Assembly (NCBI GenBank): GCA_905250885.1
Contig: CAJNOQ010000919.1
Coordinates: 1 to 39,127, forward strand
Length of the DNA stretch: 39,127 nt
Direction: 5' to 3'
From: Didymodactylos carnosus
Taxonomy: Eukaryota; Rotifera; Eurotatoria; Philodinida; Philodinidae
Part shown: positions 25,005 to 35,541 of the stretch, piece by piece
Layout of the letters: each line of letters begins with the position of its first letter
How positions within the stretch are numbered: the stretch's first letter is position 1
The notes under the pieces: model-generated
What the model saw: only the letters and a program-made list of their open reading frames with translations
Databases searched by the model: none
Told to the model about the DNA's origin: nothing
Position numbers and translations under genes: made by a program

Positions 25005-25925
25005 ACGGGTGGCGCATAAAGAATGAGCCTCTCGGTATTTTGTGAATATCTTTCTCAGTTTTCGATACTCTGGCTTGATTTCTTTTTCAAAAGATAGCCC
25101 GTAGAAATCTCTACAAAATCCAATGGAAAGAGCTCTTCAAAAGAATAACTGGAAAACCATATCCGGTCAGCAATGCTATACTCCAAAAAGGTCCACTTTC
25201 AAGCTACTGTTTCTGATTTTTGTAAGTTTGCGTCGTTCTTTAACCACATACAGAAAAAACTGAATACATCACTTTGTAGTCCATGAAAAGCTCTATCAGT
25301 TGACCGAATACTTTTTTGGCATGCTGTAAATCTATCCGAACAAAATATTTCGTTTGTGCTCCCTCATTCACGTTTTAAGGATCTTCCATTGAGGTTCATC
25401 AAAATTTTGATTTAGTTAAGTCAAATATACATTTAATACGTGTTCAGATTTATTACCGAATTGAAAGAAATATTTTTCATTTCTACTCGAGCGAACTGTT
25501 GCAAAGGTTCTTTTCTGTAATAACTGGCGCGACTAAGGAGAATGATCAGTGGTTCCAACTCGTTTTTTCAAGAACATTGGCCATTGCAACCTCACAAACT
25601 TATCTGAAGATCTTTTTTGAGTTCTGTTAGAAAGAGTACACCTAAATGCGTAGAAAACTTGCTTAAGAATGGTCTGAAATCTGTTTAGTCAGAAAAAGAG
25701 AAATAATTAGTTTTGTAAAAAAGTGCTTTTGAAAGTGAGCCTTTTGTAGTATAGCATTGCTGAACAGATATGGTTTTCCAGCCATCCTTTTGAAGAGCCC
25801 TTTCCATTGGATTTTGTAGGGAATTGCACAGGCTATCTTTTGAAGAAAAAAACAAGTCAGAGCATCGAAAACTGAGAGAGATATTCGCAAAATACTGAGA
25901 GGCTCATTCTTTATACGCCACCCGT
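25005..25925. mobile_element. 921-bp element with ~190-bp terminal inverted repeats and TA flanks
   Basis: Starts ACGGGTGGCGCATAAAGAAT and ends with the complement of ACGGGTGGCGTATAAAGAAT; TA flanks both sides (25003-25004, 25926-25927). The inversion runs about 190 bases inward at roughly 85 percent, through 'acaaaatccaatggaaag' and 'cagcaatgctatact'. The middle 530 bp has no transposase-like frame. TA target and long TIRs suggest a Tc1/mariner-type non-autonomous element. Frames inside it are artefacts. Confidence 0.8.
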
Positions 25926-26757
25926 TAGATTACAACAACAACAACGATATAGTAATGTTTGTTGTTATTTTTATGTATATCAACACGGTCATCGTAGTTG
26001 AATCAGCTGGAATAACCTATCGCATACGATACATATTGTACAATATACATTATTTTCTACTCAACCATACAGATAATAGCATTAGATAAAATTGATTGTT
26101 TACAACCATTTGCGTATCTCACTGTTTTGGTTTACTTAAATCAATGACAAAACTTTTCTCTCTTTAACGTTTGGATAAATTTAACATGTCGATTCACAAT
26201 CATCGAGAATACCAGCCATTAAATTTGCTGTTTTCCGTATTGGATTAGATCATCCATAAGTCTAACAGTCTTTGAACTATTTAGTGATGATATTTTATAA
26301 AAGAGAAAGAAAATATCATTAATGATATTAGACAAGTAAATCACTATTATTAAGTTCTTTAGTCTGTCTTCTATCATTTTAATAGAATATAATATATTTA
26401 ATACAATTTCATATTGCGAGTTTTTATCAAAAATTCTAAATAATGTGACCTGCTATAGTTCGGCAATATCGAATTGTTTATTTTCCCTTTCTGTATCATC
26501 GTCTAATAATAATCATACGTTCAGTAAATCTAATATACCATGTATTATTTGTGAACAACCATCTGTTTGAATACGGGTGGACAAATCAGCGTTCGCAATC
26601 CACAAAATTGATGGGAACAATTTAATATATACGTAATAATAATAAAATATCTTTATAATCTTGACCAAATGTGCTATTCGCTCTTGGTCTCAAAGTGGAA
26701 TCAGTTAGATTTTTGAATGAACTTGCATAAAGATAAAAGTGTATCTGTATATTGATT

Positions 26758-27236
26758 CATATCACCGGGGAAAAAATAAAGGTGGGTTTGAGTTGCTGAG
26801 AAGAGCTTTTTCGTATTCAGCACACTCGATAACCCAGAAGATTTTCTATTTTTGGCGAGGAGTACTTCCAAAACTTTAGGAAACATTTTCAAACTAATAT
26901 TATTTTCTCATGAAAATTATTTTGCGCCATTTTGTTTCAGAATTTTTCCTAAACTTTTGAAAGTCTCCCTTGACAAAAATAGAAAATCTTTTGGGTTATC
27001 GAGTACGTTGAATACGAAAACGAACTTTTCAGCAACTAAAAACCAGCGGCGTCTATCCCCACCTGAAGATCTGAGTGCATTTTGTGCCACCTCGAAGGTA
27101 TACCACCTGAAAAATGAATTTCTACATCAAAAAAGCGTACCACCTTACTTTTGCTTGAGACATTGCGCCTCAAACGTTTCACAGGATAGACGCCTCTGCT
27201 CAAAATCAACTTTATTTTTTTTGTTCCGGTTATATT
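26758..27236. repeat. Foldback element, CATATCACC family, copy B, with nested insertion
   Basis: Left end CATATCACCGG at 26758; right end is 'ttgttccggttatatt', matching copy A at 19064-19349. The arms share 'gttgctgagaag', 'gataacccagaagattttct' and 'aatattattttc'. The right arm is interrupted after 'actaaaaacca' by a ~147-bp insert (27048-27194) and then resumes. Removing the insert leaves about 332 bp, close to copy A. Confidence 0.7.
27048..27194. mobile_element. 147-bp nested TIR element
   Basis: Starts GGCGTCTATCC and ends with the exact complement GGATAGACGCC (11 bp). It sits inside the right arm of foldback copy B, so it inserted later. It contains 'taccacctgaaaaatgaatt' and no coding content. 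Confidence 0.65.
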
Positions 27237-28121
27237 CTCTGAAAAAGAACATAGGCAAATGAATCATCTCCAGTGCGGACGCGAAAGGATTAACACTTGG
27301 TACTTTCTTTCTCACAGATAACCGAAATTCTTCAAAAAAACAAAGTGTAAATCTCAGTTTCAAATTATACATTCAGTTCGCAAAAGTTAAGTATAATTTA
27401 TTATTAGAAACAGTGTTTGGTATTAAGACACCATAGCTTATATTCGAACGAATTCTTATATTTGCTCCAGTTTTTATAAAAAATTCCTTAGCTTCACCTT
27501 TTCTATTTACAGAGGGGAGAGACTTTATATTTATTTTCGGAGAAAGTTTATATTTATTTCGATTGTTTCTTCGTCGTAATAGATTACATCGTACTCTATG
27601 TCAAATGTGCCCTAACAGTGCATAAGTTAAAGTATGAATTTTATTTACTGATATAGAATATTTATTTAATGCTATTTTTCTTTTTAGATGAATAAAAAAG
27701 GTCGTCATTTTATCTAAGTACATTGATGTATTTTTCTGCGGTTTTAGATTTTTTTCAGAAGACCATGTGCTTTCTTTCTCTCTTTCATTCATAGATTCAG
27801 GTCATTCATACCAGATAAAGATGCAGGGTGTGTATAACGTATTTTCCTTTTTCTAATACGCGTCAGATAACCACTCCTCCCTTTTCTTTGTAAAAAAAAT
27901 ATATAGTGAAAATAAAACTGAAATGTTGTTGTCATCAAGTTATTTTATCCATTTCTTCTCTCTTTCTCTACTTCTGATGATAGAATATGTTAGTCTTTCA
28001 ATCATGTGTTGTAAATCTCGTGCATTTACTCTATCACATGATTATTATTTCGAGTTACATTTCTCTTTATATTTATATATAGTATTGCAAAATTTACTAT
28101 TAAAAAAATCTCTATTTACAT

Positions 28122-31040
28122 ATGGTTTATCAAATGAAAACTTCGACAATGAATTTATCATTATCCGGATGTGGATTTCTTGGTGTTTATCATATTGGTG
28201 TTATATGTGCTTTCAAAGAATATGCACCAAATATATTAGAAGGAAAAATGGCTGGTTGTTCAGCTGGTTCACTTGTAGCAGCATGTGCTATTTGTGACTG
28301 CTGTCTAGGTAAATGATAAAAGAACATAGATAATTCTGTTAACATAATAAGTCTTTGTAGTGAACAACAATTTTACATTACTTATCAAAATAGAGACTTT
28401 GCATGTATCAGTTTTAAATTCTGCAATATCATTAAGCAGATCGTTTTTTCTCAAAAACAAAAGGATTCATTCTTATGCCATATTTGGACTATCTGATGGA
28501 AAAAGTGAATTGAAATGTTGTTATTAGTTTCTTTGTGATTATATTAGTGCTACTTTTGATAGAATCATAACACTACCGTTTTCTACGCTTAATTTTTTTC
28601 TAGGTCAAATGGCTAGTGATGCATTAGAAATTGCTTTACGAGCTAGAAGTCGTGTACTTGGCCCTTTACATCCAACCTTTAGTATTGTCGATATCATAAG
28701 AAATGGACTAAGAAGGTAATTATACAGTAAAGTTCTAATTTGATGTGGATTACAAAAGTAGAACTTGTTTAGAATTTTACCGCCAAATGCTCATGAATTA
28801 TGTTCAAATCGTCTTTACATTTCACTGACACGTTGGAAAGATAATAAAAATGTTATTATTAGCCAATACAATAGTCGTGAAGAACTTATTCAGGTACGAT
28901 TCCATTGATTAACAATTAATCTGAATGAAATTCTTTATTTCTTGAGTTTATTTTACTTTAGGCTTTAATCTGTAGTAGTTTTGTTCCATATTGGTCTGGT
29001 ATTATACCAAATAAATTTCGAGGCCTTGTAAGTATATTAAAAATGAGTTACATTAACATGATTTTAATTTTTCTTCTTTCTAGTATTATTGGGATGGTGG
29101 TTTAACAAACAATAATCCAATTATTGATGAAAATACAATATTAGTATCACCATTTGCTGGCGAAAGTGATATATGCCCACGTGATGAATCTGGGTCATTT
29201 TATAGTGTTGATTTTAGAGGTAAACTAATTATTGAATAAATCTGATCGGGTTGCAAATTCTTATCAACTTGTTGTTTATTTATAGGCACAGATATATCTT
29301 GTACACAAGAAAACTTATATCGTTGTACTCGTGCTCTATTTCCACCTGAATTATCAGTATTAAAACAAATTTGTTGGCGTGGCTACGTTGACGGACTAAA
29401 ATATTTGCAAACACATAGTAAGTGATCTGTCAGTTAGAAATGTATATATTTCATCTATTTGCATTAGTTTAATCTTTACTTAGATTTGATGATAACTGCA
29501 CGTCTAACGAATAAATCAAGTATATCTAGCATGCTTGGCAGAGATTATAGTGAACCGAATGATGAGAAACTTTTGGCTAATATTGGCATTGATGACGTAC
29601 ATCAAATGTTTGCTATTGAGAGTGAGGATGAGGACGATAATTCAACGGACAGCAATAGTTTAGAAGGAGATAGTGATCACCATACTCAAGGAGAATTTAG
29701 TGAATTTTGTCGACAACCAGATCCAAGAAATGAACTACCGTCACCACTCGTAGCAGGTAATAGAAAATGTGATGTAACTTCATCGAAGATTTGCATACAA
29801 CTATAGTATTATGTCTTTTTATTTAGTGTTCAATAGTGCCTTGAACGATGAATTACGTAATTTAGGAAATGTTGTTAATCGATCTACTCTACTTAATATT
29901 TGGTCTTATATAGCATTGCCTATCATATTACCAATAGATTTAACATATTCCGTCACAAAAAAGTAACCAACTGTTATCTACTACCTCAAACATACTTGAG
30001 AAATTATTCGTTTAAATTGGGAAATAAAAAAGTTAACGATCTGCTGGTTAATAGAAAGTGTCTCCTGGAAGAATCATTTAGTTACATTCTGCACTTAATC
30101 TGCTGTTTTCAAGTAATATTTTGCATAAAGTTACTTGGAAGTTTTTGATTTTTATCAAATCAGCAAAAATTTGCGTACTTTTAATAAACTACGTAAATTT
30201 TTTTTCATTTTCAGAATATTAGGATTTATACCATATTTTCTACCTGGTACATCAACCATCAATCAATCAAAGTCTATACCGTTACACTTTTTTAAATGGT
30301 TATTTTCAAATGAAGATGATGATAAAAAGTATTGTTATCACGTTGTGGAGTAAGTATTCTTATAAGATAGAACTAACGAGCAACTCTATCTAAAATATGA
30401 TAACGAAAAGGATATATTTCAAGATGTGCAATACCGTACTGTATAAAGTTAATTTTCTTTGTTGTTTAGTTGTGTGTGCAATGATAAACCATCCTCCGTC
30501 GCATCATCTCGCTATAAACAACGAAGAAAAATGCGTCAATCATCGTATAATAGTGTCATCAGCACCGTTCCATCATCAAAATCAGGCTCCTTTACAAATA
30601 AACAAGGTGGATATCACACAACAAATATTACGTCAACAATAATGAACGTATGCAGTGAGAGTGACCTGACTGATGTTATTATTGATGACCCTGATAGCAC
30701 TTCACAATATGGTGAAAGCGCTGTATCACAACATTTAACACATCCAGCTGAAGCGTATCAACCACGACCTTGTTTTCCACCAAGATTAAAAACATCAAAA
30801 AAGAAAAGAAGAGGACGACAACGTGAATCAGATACTAGTCAACAGTCCGAAAACGATTCAAATCAAAAAACATACAAAAATAAATTACAACAAATGGCCG
30901 ATCTATCTAAAAGACATTTTAATGAACAAGGTTTAACAACAACAACACTACCATTTTTTGGGAAAGACGTCGATAATGTTCAAGAACCATTACCCACCTC
31001 TACTTTAGAAAAATCAGTTGTATTTCATGAGACACTTTGA
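28122..31040 (+). CDS. Patatin-like lipase, ATGL / PNPLA2 type triglyceride lipase
   Basis: Ten exons give 622 residues: 28122-28308, 28604-28715, 28773-28893, 28962-29027, 29084-29219, 29286-29417, 29484-29756, 29827-29962, 30215-30349, 30470-31040. ATGL-type lipases perform the first hydrolysis of stored triacylglycerol at lipid droplets. The glycine-rich oxyanion loop is [12 protein letters not shown]. The nucleophile elbow is GCSAGS with Ser47, and the catalytic Asp166 is in WDGG; both positions equal those of human ATGL. Further matches are [51 protein letters not shown] and [14 protein letters not shown]. An acidic insert ([12 protein letters not shown]) and a ~190-residue polar C-terminal exon with basic runs ([10 protein letters not shown]) make it longer than human ATGL (504). 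Hydrophobic [12 protein letters not shown] and [11 protein letters not shown] probably aid droplet binding. Which of PNPLA2/3/5 it descends from needs a tree. Confidence 0.94.
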
Positions 31041-33193
31041 TTAGAAACGACTTTATCTTTTAAACCGGTGTATATTTTCTATTGTAAATAGTTAATTTCC
31101 GATGATTTTTAAACGTATGTGTTTGTTATTTTGTACGTTCATATGTTTACTTTTTTTTAGGCTTTTTTCTTATTTTGTTTGTATAAAATATTACTATTTT
31201 TCTTCTATTTTCCTAGTAATCTCGAGAACAGAATATATTGTGATAAAAAAAATATCCATTATTGTACATTTTTTCTATGTGACACTATCATTTGTATATA
31301 TCTATCACATCTATATCAGTGTAACTGTGTGTGTGTGTAAACAGTTTTATAGCAGCTCTTAGTCGATGTTATTTTGGTTTGACTAGTTTTGTTCTACTTC
31401 ATTCTTTTTAATTTGTTGTCAGATATAAATATATAATGAAACGTTGCTTTAACGGACTTAAATCTTGCTTGGTATTAGTCGACGAACTAGATGACAATAT
31501 AGTAGCAGTATCTTTTTTTAATCTGAATAGAGTAGAAAACTCGATTAAGTATTGCATCTATAGAATTCTCGTTTATTATCGGAAAAAGACGATGTTATTT
31601 TGTGTAAAATCCACGATAGAAACACGGTCTGTTAGACACATTTGATCTTCAATGAATGACTATGAAATCCTTATTAGATCCTCTAATTCTATAAAATTTC
31701 AAGAATTATTGAATTATTGAGATAATTAGAGAAAGGTTAAAGATGGAAATAAAAATATGAATAAGTTTTTAATTTTATTCTTGAAGTCCATTCCTTTTCC
31801 AGATGGCTTCTGAAATAGAATCTGCTACTACATTTTAGGTTATAACAAATTGCACTGGCTTAATATTTGCAAAAAAAATCATCGTATACATTTGAATATT
31901 ACGTATGAAAAAGCCAGTTGTGTTATAATCATCAGTTCAAGGTAAAATTATTGTTTATTACTAAAATTGTACGAAGAAAATAAAACTTGGACTTGCATGT
32001 GCTTTAAATTTAATTTGTTCTAGATTTATCACGTCGAAAAACTGAAAACATCGTTGCTCGAAAGCCATCAGACAACAAAGAGAGAAGCAATTAATAAGAA
32101 CAGGTATAATCTATTTTAATTATTGAAAACAAGGTTTAATTTTGTATGAAACTTCCTACGATTTCAAACCCCAACAAAATAAACATTCTGTCTTTAGAGT
32201 GATTATTTGATCAAATATATTCTTTGAACAAATCATGGCTTAAAATAGTTAAATAGACTGAGTGAGACAAAAGGAGACTGAGCATATTTCATCATAAATA
32301 AAGAATTCTTCTTTTCATACTATTTTCTCTCTTGACTCCACCATTTGTCTTCAATACAACCTGATCGCAAACGTATGTGGAACAGATGTGTTTGAATGTC
32401 AAAGCGATGTAGATAAACGACTTGACGTTTTTCTTCTATACTTTAACCAACGTGTGATTAATTCTACAAAATAAATAACATATCTACAAAAATTCTACTA
32501 TTTTCTCGTGTATAATTAAGTTTCCACGTGCTACTTTACATTTTACTATGTGATCTATGTCTCAACGTTGCTGACTAGCCTGGATTTAACTGGATTTATG
32601 CTAAGTATATTCTTCATTTATTAACAGAAGATTGCAATTTGATTGTTTATAACGTTTCTCAATGATATCTTTAATTGATTTTTGGTGCCTTGACACTAAT
32701 AGTTTTCGTATTAATCTATTTTTACTTAGTTGGCTTTATAATCTTTGTGAAGTACAGCTGACTTCTAGTTCTAGTAAAATGGCATTGTTAATCAGTAATC
32801 ATGTCATCAATTAATTTTATGTTGTGTCTAGATGACTGCTGTGAATTATAAAGATTAAGTAGACCTAACGTTGTATATTTTTTTTTCTATTTACGCCTAT
32901 ACTTTTTGTTCATGAAAGAACTTTATAATTGAATCTATACATTTCTATTCTATTTGGAGAAATTAATGATGATATTTAATGAATGATGTATGTGCTCGAG
33001 TTTCAGTTGATTTAAAACGACACCATAAAATAAATTCTCAGGTACATATAATATGATTAGTAATACAGACTTGGAAGAAAATGCATGTTCTCCTTCTTTT
33101 CATATGAACGAGGTGTGTAAAAGACGAAATATTTTAAAGTAGCAGATATTACGAAGACGGTACGTCATCTATTGTATTCTCGGATTTACTCAC
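31041..33193. other. Intergenic downstream of the lipase, no gene seen
   Basis: An AATAAA at about 31748 could serve lipase polyadenylation. A short exon-like segment at about 32024-32107 has splice-like borders but no partner. Otherwise AT-rich. Confidence 0.55.
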
Positions 33194-33378
33194 ATCTTTT
33201 TGTTGATATTTTCCAGAACGGGTCCACTCGTTATCAATAGTTTTTCTAGCTCACTTTTTCGAGATCTAGAGCCTGGTGAAGTGTTTTGAACATCTACTCG
33301 ATCTGTTTGGATAATCAGCTTTTTGTAAGTGCGTTGCTTCCTGCCAAAATCACAGACTTTCGGAGACAGTTCATACAC
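33194..33378 (-). CDS. Orphan exon-like segment, unidentified
   Basis: On the - strand an open 185-base segment is bounded by a good acceptor (cgtcttccag) and a consensus donor (gtgagtaaat). It reads VYELSPKVCDFGRKQ ... TYKKLIIQTDRVDV ... RSRKSELEKLLITSG, which looks like real protein and is less AT-rich than its surroundings. I find no convincing partner exons within 2 kb either side and no start codon. It may be one exon of a gene with long introns, a transposon fragment, or a relic. Function unknown. Confidence 0.3.
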
Positions 33379-33505
33379 CTGGAAGACGTCTCATTTTTGA
33401 GAACAAACACATTTTTGTTTTAATCAATATGAAAGCTTAATTACTAAGTTGAAGATAAATGTTTGCTCTTTAAAATGAGACATCTTTAAACATTGTATGA
33501 ACTTT
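33365..33505. repeat. Diverged inverted repeat beside the orphan exon
   Basis: 33368-33400 ('agttcatacac ... gacgtctcattttt') resembles the complement of 33473-33505 ('aaaatgagacatc ... tgtatgaactt'). Inner 'gagaacaaacacattt' pairs with 'aaatgtttgctct'. The left arm overlaps the acceptor of the exon-like segment. Confidence 0.5.
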
Positions 33506-35510
33506 CGTTCCAACAGTATGACACGACCAATGTAAAGAAAACGTAAAGTACTTAAAATATTATGTGGACAAGTCGTACTGCACGTTTCGCGAGTTTAATA
33601 AATTTTAGAAGATAACTGCTGTATTATATTGAAGTGATAATTGATGCATTGAAAGATATTGTTAATTCTCTAAGCTACATATTTCCCATAAGTTATCTGC
33701 ATTTTCATTATCACTCAAGTATACAGCTTTCTGAATGCGAGAAGCCGAATGTATTATTCTATCTTAGGAAACTTTCTGTTTATTCGTCACTGGCGCATCG
33801 TATTCGTAACTTGCGTGTAGTACGATTGTGTTCTAATTGTATGTTTCTCGCTTTAAGACACTATTTTATCGTGAACACATTGCAACATACTTATTGATTG
33901 ATTGATAAATTATATTTTCATGCCTTATTTTAATTAGTTTTACGCAATCTGTCTCGTCAGAACGAAATTAGAGACCGAAAAACAGCTGTTAGTGTCTTAG
34001 AATTGATGATTTAATTTTACCTATTCAAAGTATGAGTTTGATTCAACTCGTAATTTGAACCATGTAGATATCGTTATAAAAAATCAATTTCATTAATCAT
34101 TCAATAGGTTGTATATTTCTAAGATGGTTTGTTTGTCTTATAGATTTTGTTTTTTTTTATAAAAAGAAATGGTGAAAACTGATTATGATCGGATACATTG
34201 ACCTTTCAAGATTTTTTTAAATAGAAGAAAGTATCTATCTATTCATTTCCATCATCATATTCAAAGCTGTTATGTATGATACAAAACTTTGAAATTTGAA
34301 AGGAAAAGAACAAGAGAGGGAGAGAAAGAGACAGAAAGAGAGAGAGAAGAAAAAAGCGAGATTCAGTACATTTTTTTATATGGTACATTTTTTTCATACG
34401 GTCAAATACGTGCTCTCTATTATGATTATTGATGTTCTGTTGGATTATGATACAAATACAGTCACACACCTTTGTGTTTAATATTGTGTCGTCATGAAAA
34501 AAGTGTTTTTTTCTCTCGCTTTAGTCAATATTATATAAGTTGAATAATGAATTAATTAACTATGCAACAACACCATCAACTGTCAGTCGAAAGGGGTTTA
34601 ACAAAAGGTTTTATATGACGTCATTAAAGTAAAAAAACGTGGATTTTTTTTGCCTATTGAATAGTTATACGAAAAGTGTAGAAACTTCTTAGACTAAAGT
34701 AGAAACTATGCTTCATTCTATTCAGTACTCTGTTGCTGAACATATTCTAAAAAACATAATCATTTTTATAACACTTTCAAATTACTGGATATTTTTGTTC
34801 TAAATTGTGTTTTTCGATGCTTAATTTAAAGACAACTAGCTTACATATAATATGGATATGTGTATTGGATTGGAAATCTTTTTTTTCTTAATAATTACTG
34901 CTCTCTATGTGTTATTCGTACTGCGCTCACAATTCTTAAGAGTCTTTACAGAGAAAGAGCGATCGGCATGGCTCAATCGATATTTAAACATTTGACTAAC
35001 AATTCAACAGAAGAGAAGGGTATTCTATTCAAAAGTCTTATAATTTTCTCGAAAGCATTGAAAGTAGCTTAAACTATAACTGTAAAAAAGGTATAATGTG
35101 TTTTATTTACATTTCGGTCTTGAAAGTAGACGAAACGCTCATATTCATAGAAAAAGCAGTCGAGGTCAAATACTATCTTTAGCTAAAAAATATGTACGAG
35201 GCTTTTGCATGTGCAATTACAGAGTACTAATAGCGTTTGTACCGTATGACTAGTTTTTTTCTGTAAAAAGTCAAAATATATTTACTGAGACTGAGTATCA
35301 CTGCATACCACGCTTGTTACTTTACTGGAATTTATAACTTTAATATAAAAAGATTACTTCACTAGGGTTATATGTCACTTCACCATATTTGTAGATGTGT
35401 TGTTTTCATTAACGATAAAAGTCTCAACCAAATACTTTCTGCCTAATGGCTGTTAAGTATACCTGAGTAAAGACTAACTACTCTACAAACCTTGATGTAA
35501 TATCTTTTAG
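33506..35510. other. Intergenic upstream of beta-TrCP
   Basis: No supported gene. It contains the purine tract at 34299-34353, and its right end is the acceptor-like site before the beta-TrCP start. The open frames 33634-33897 and 34860-35072 show no recognisable content. Confidence 0.55.
34299..34353 (+). repeat. Purine-rich (GA)n-like tract
   Basis: About 55 bases of almost pure A/G, including 'agagagggagagaaagagac' and 'agaaagagagagagaag'. It yields spurious Lys/Glu/Arg-rich frames on one strand and Leu/Ser-rich frames on the other. Confidence 0.85.
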
Positions 35511-35541
35511 ATCTCAACGAATATTTTGATCACTTGTATCT
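35511..35541 (+). promoter_or_regulatory. Acceptor-bounded 5'UTR of beta-TrCP
   Basis: The acceptor 'aatatcttttag' ends at 35510, leaving a 31-base leader to the ATG. This is the + strand example of the pattern in USP39 (15 bases), PSMC1 (39), CARHSP1 (0), TAF8 (7) and the lipase (39, weaker site). It is either a 5'UTR intron end or a trans-splice site. Confidence 0.5.

Larger units (their letters stand above)
18379..27900. other. 9.5-kb gene-poor, transposon-rich interval
   Basis: No supported protein gene. The content is foldback elements, MITEs and low-complexity arrays annotated separately: 19064-19349, 20254-20326, 20690-21040, 21609-22161, 22281-22552, 22647-22770, 23391-23539, 24073-24388, 25005-25925 and 26758-27236. 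A 'ctagata'-rich stretch at 19970-20160 resembles the centre of the 15600-16405 element. The stretches 23550-24070, 25930-26750 and 27240-27900 show nothing I can name. Confidence 0.6.

Noticed and set aside
26852..27262. 136-codon + strand frame
   Set aside because: Crosses the foldback axis and the nested insert; not a protein gene.
27923..28297. 124-codon + strand frame ahead of the lipase
   Set aside because: Overlaps lipase exon 1 in another frame; Leu/Phe/Ser-rich readthrough of AT-rich DNA.
30135..30353. Longer version of lipase exon 9 starting at 30135
   Set aside because: The homologous part begins at the acceptor at 30214; upstream codons are intron.
32024..32107. Exon-like + strand segment with AG and GT borders
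   Set aside because: Open in one frame only over 28 codons; the segment upstream that could splice to it has a stop in the required frame and no ATG.
34239..34481. Lys/Glu/Arg-rich and Leu/Ser-rich frames
   Set aside because: Both come from the purine-rich simple-sequence tract.
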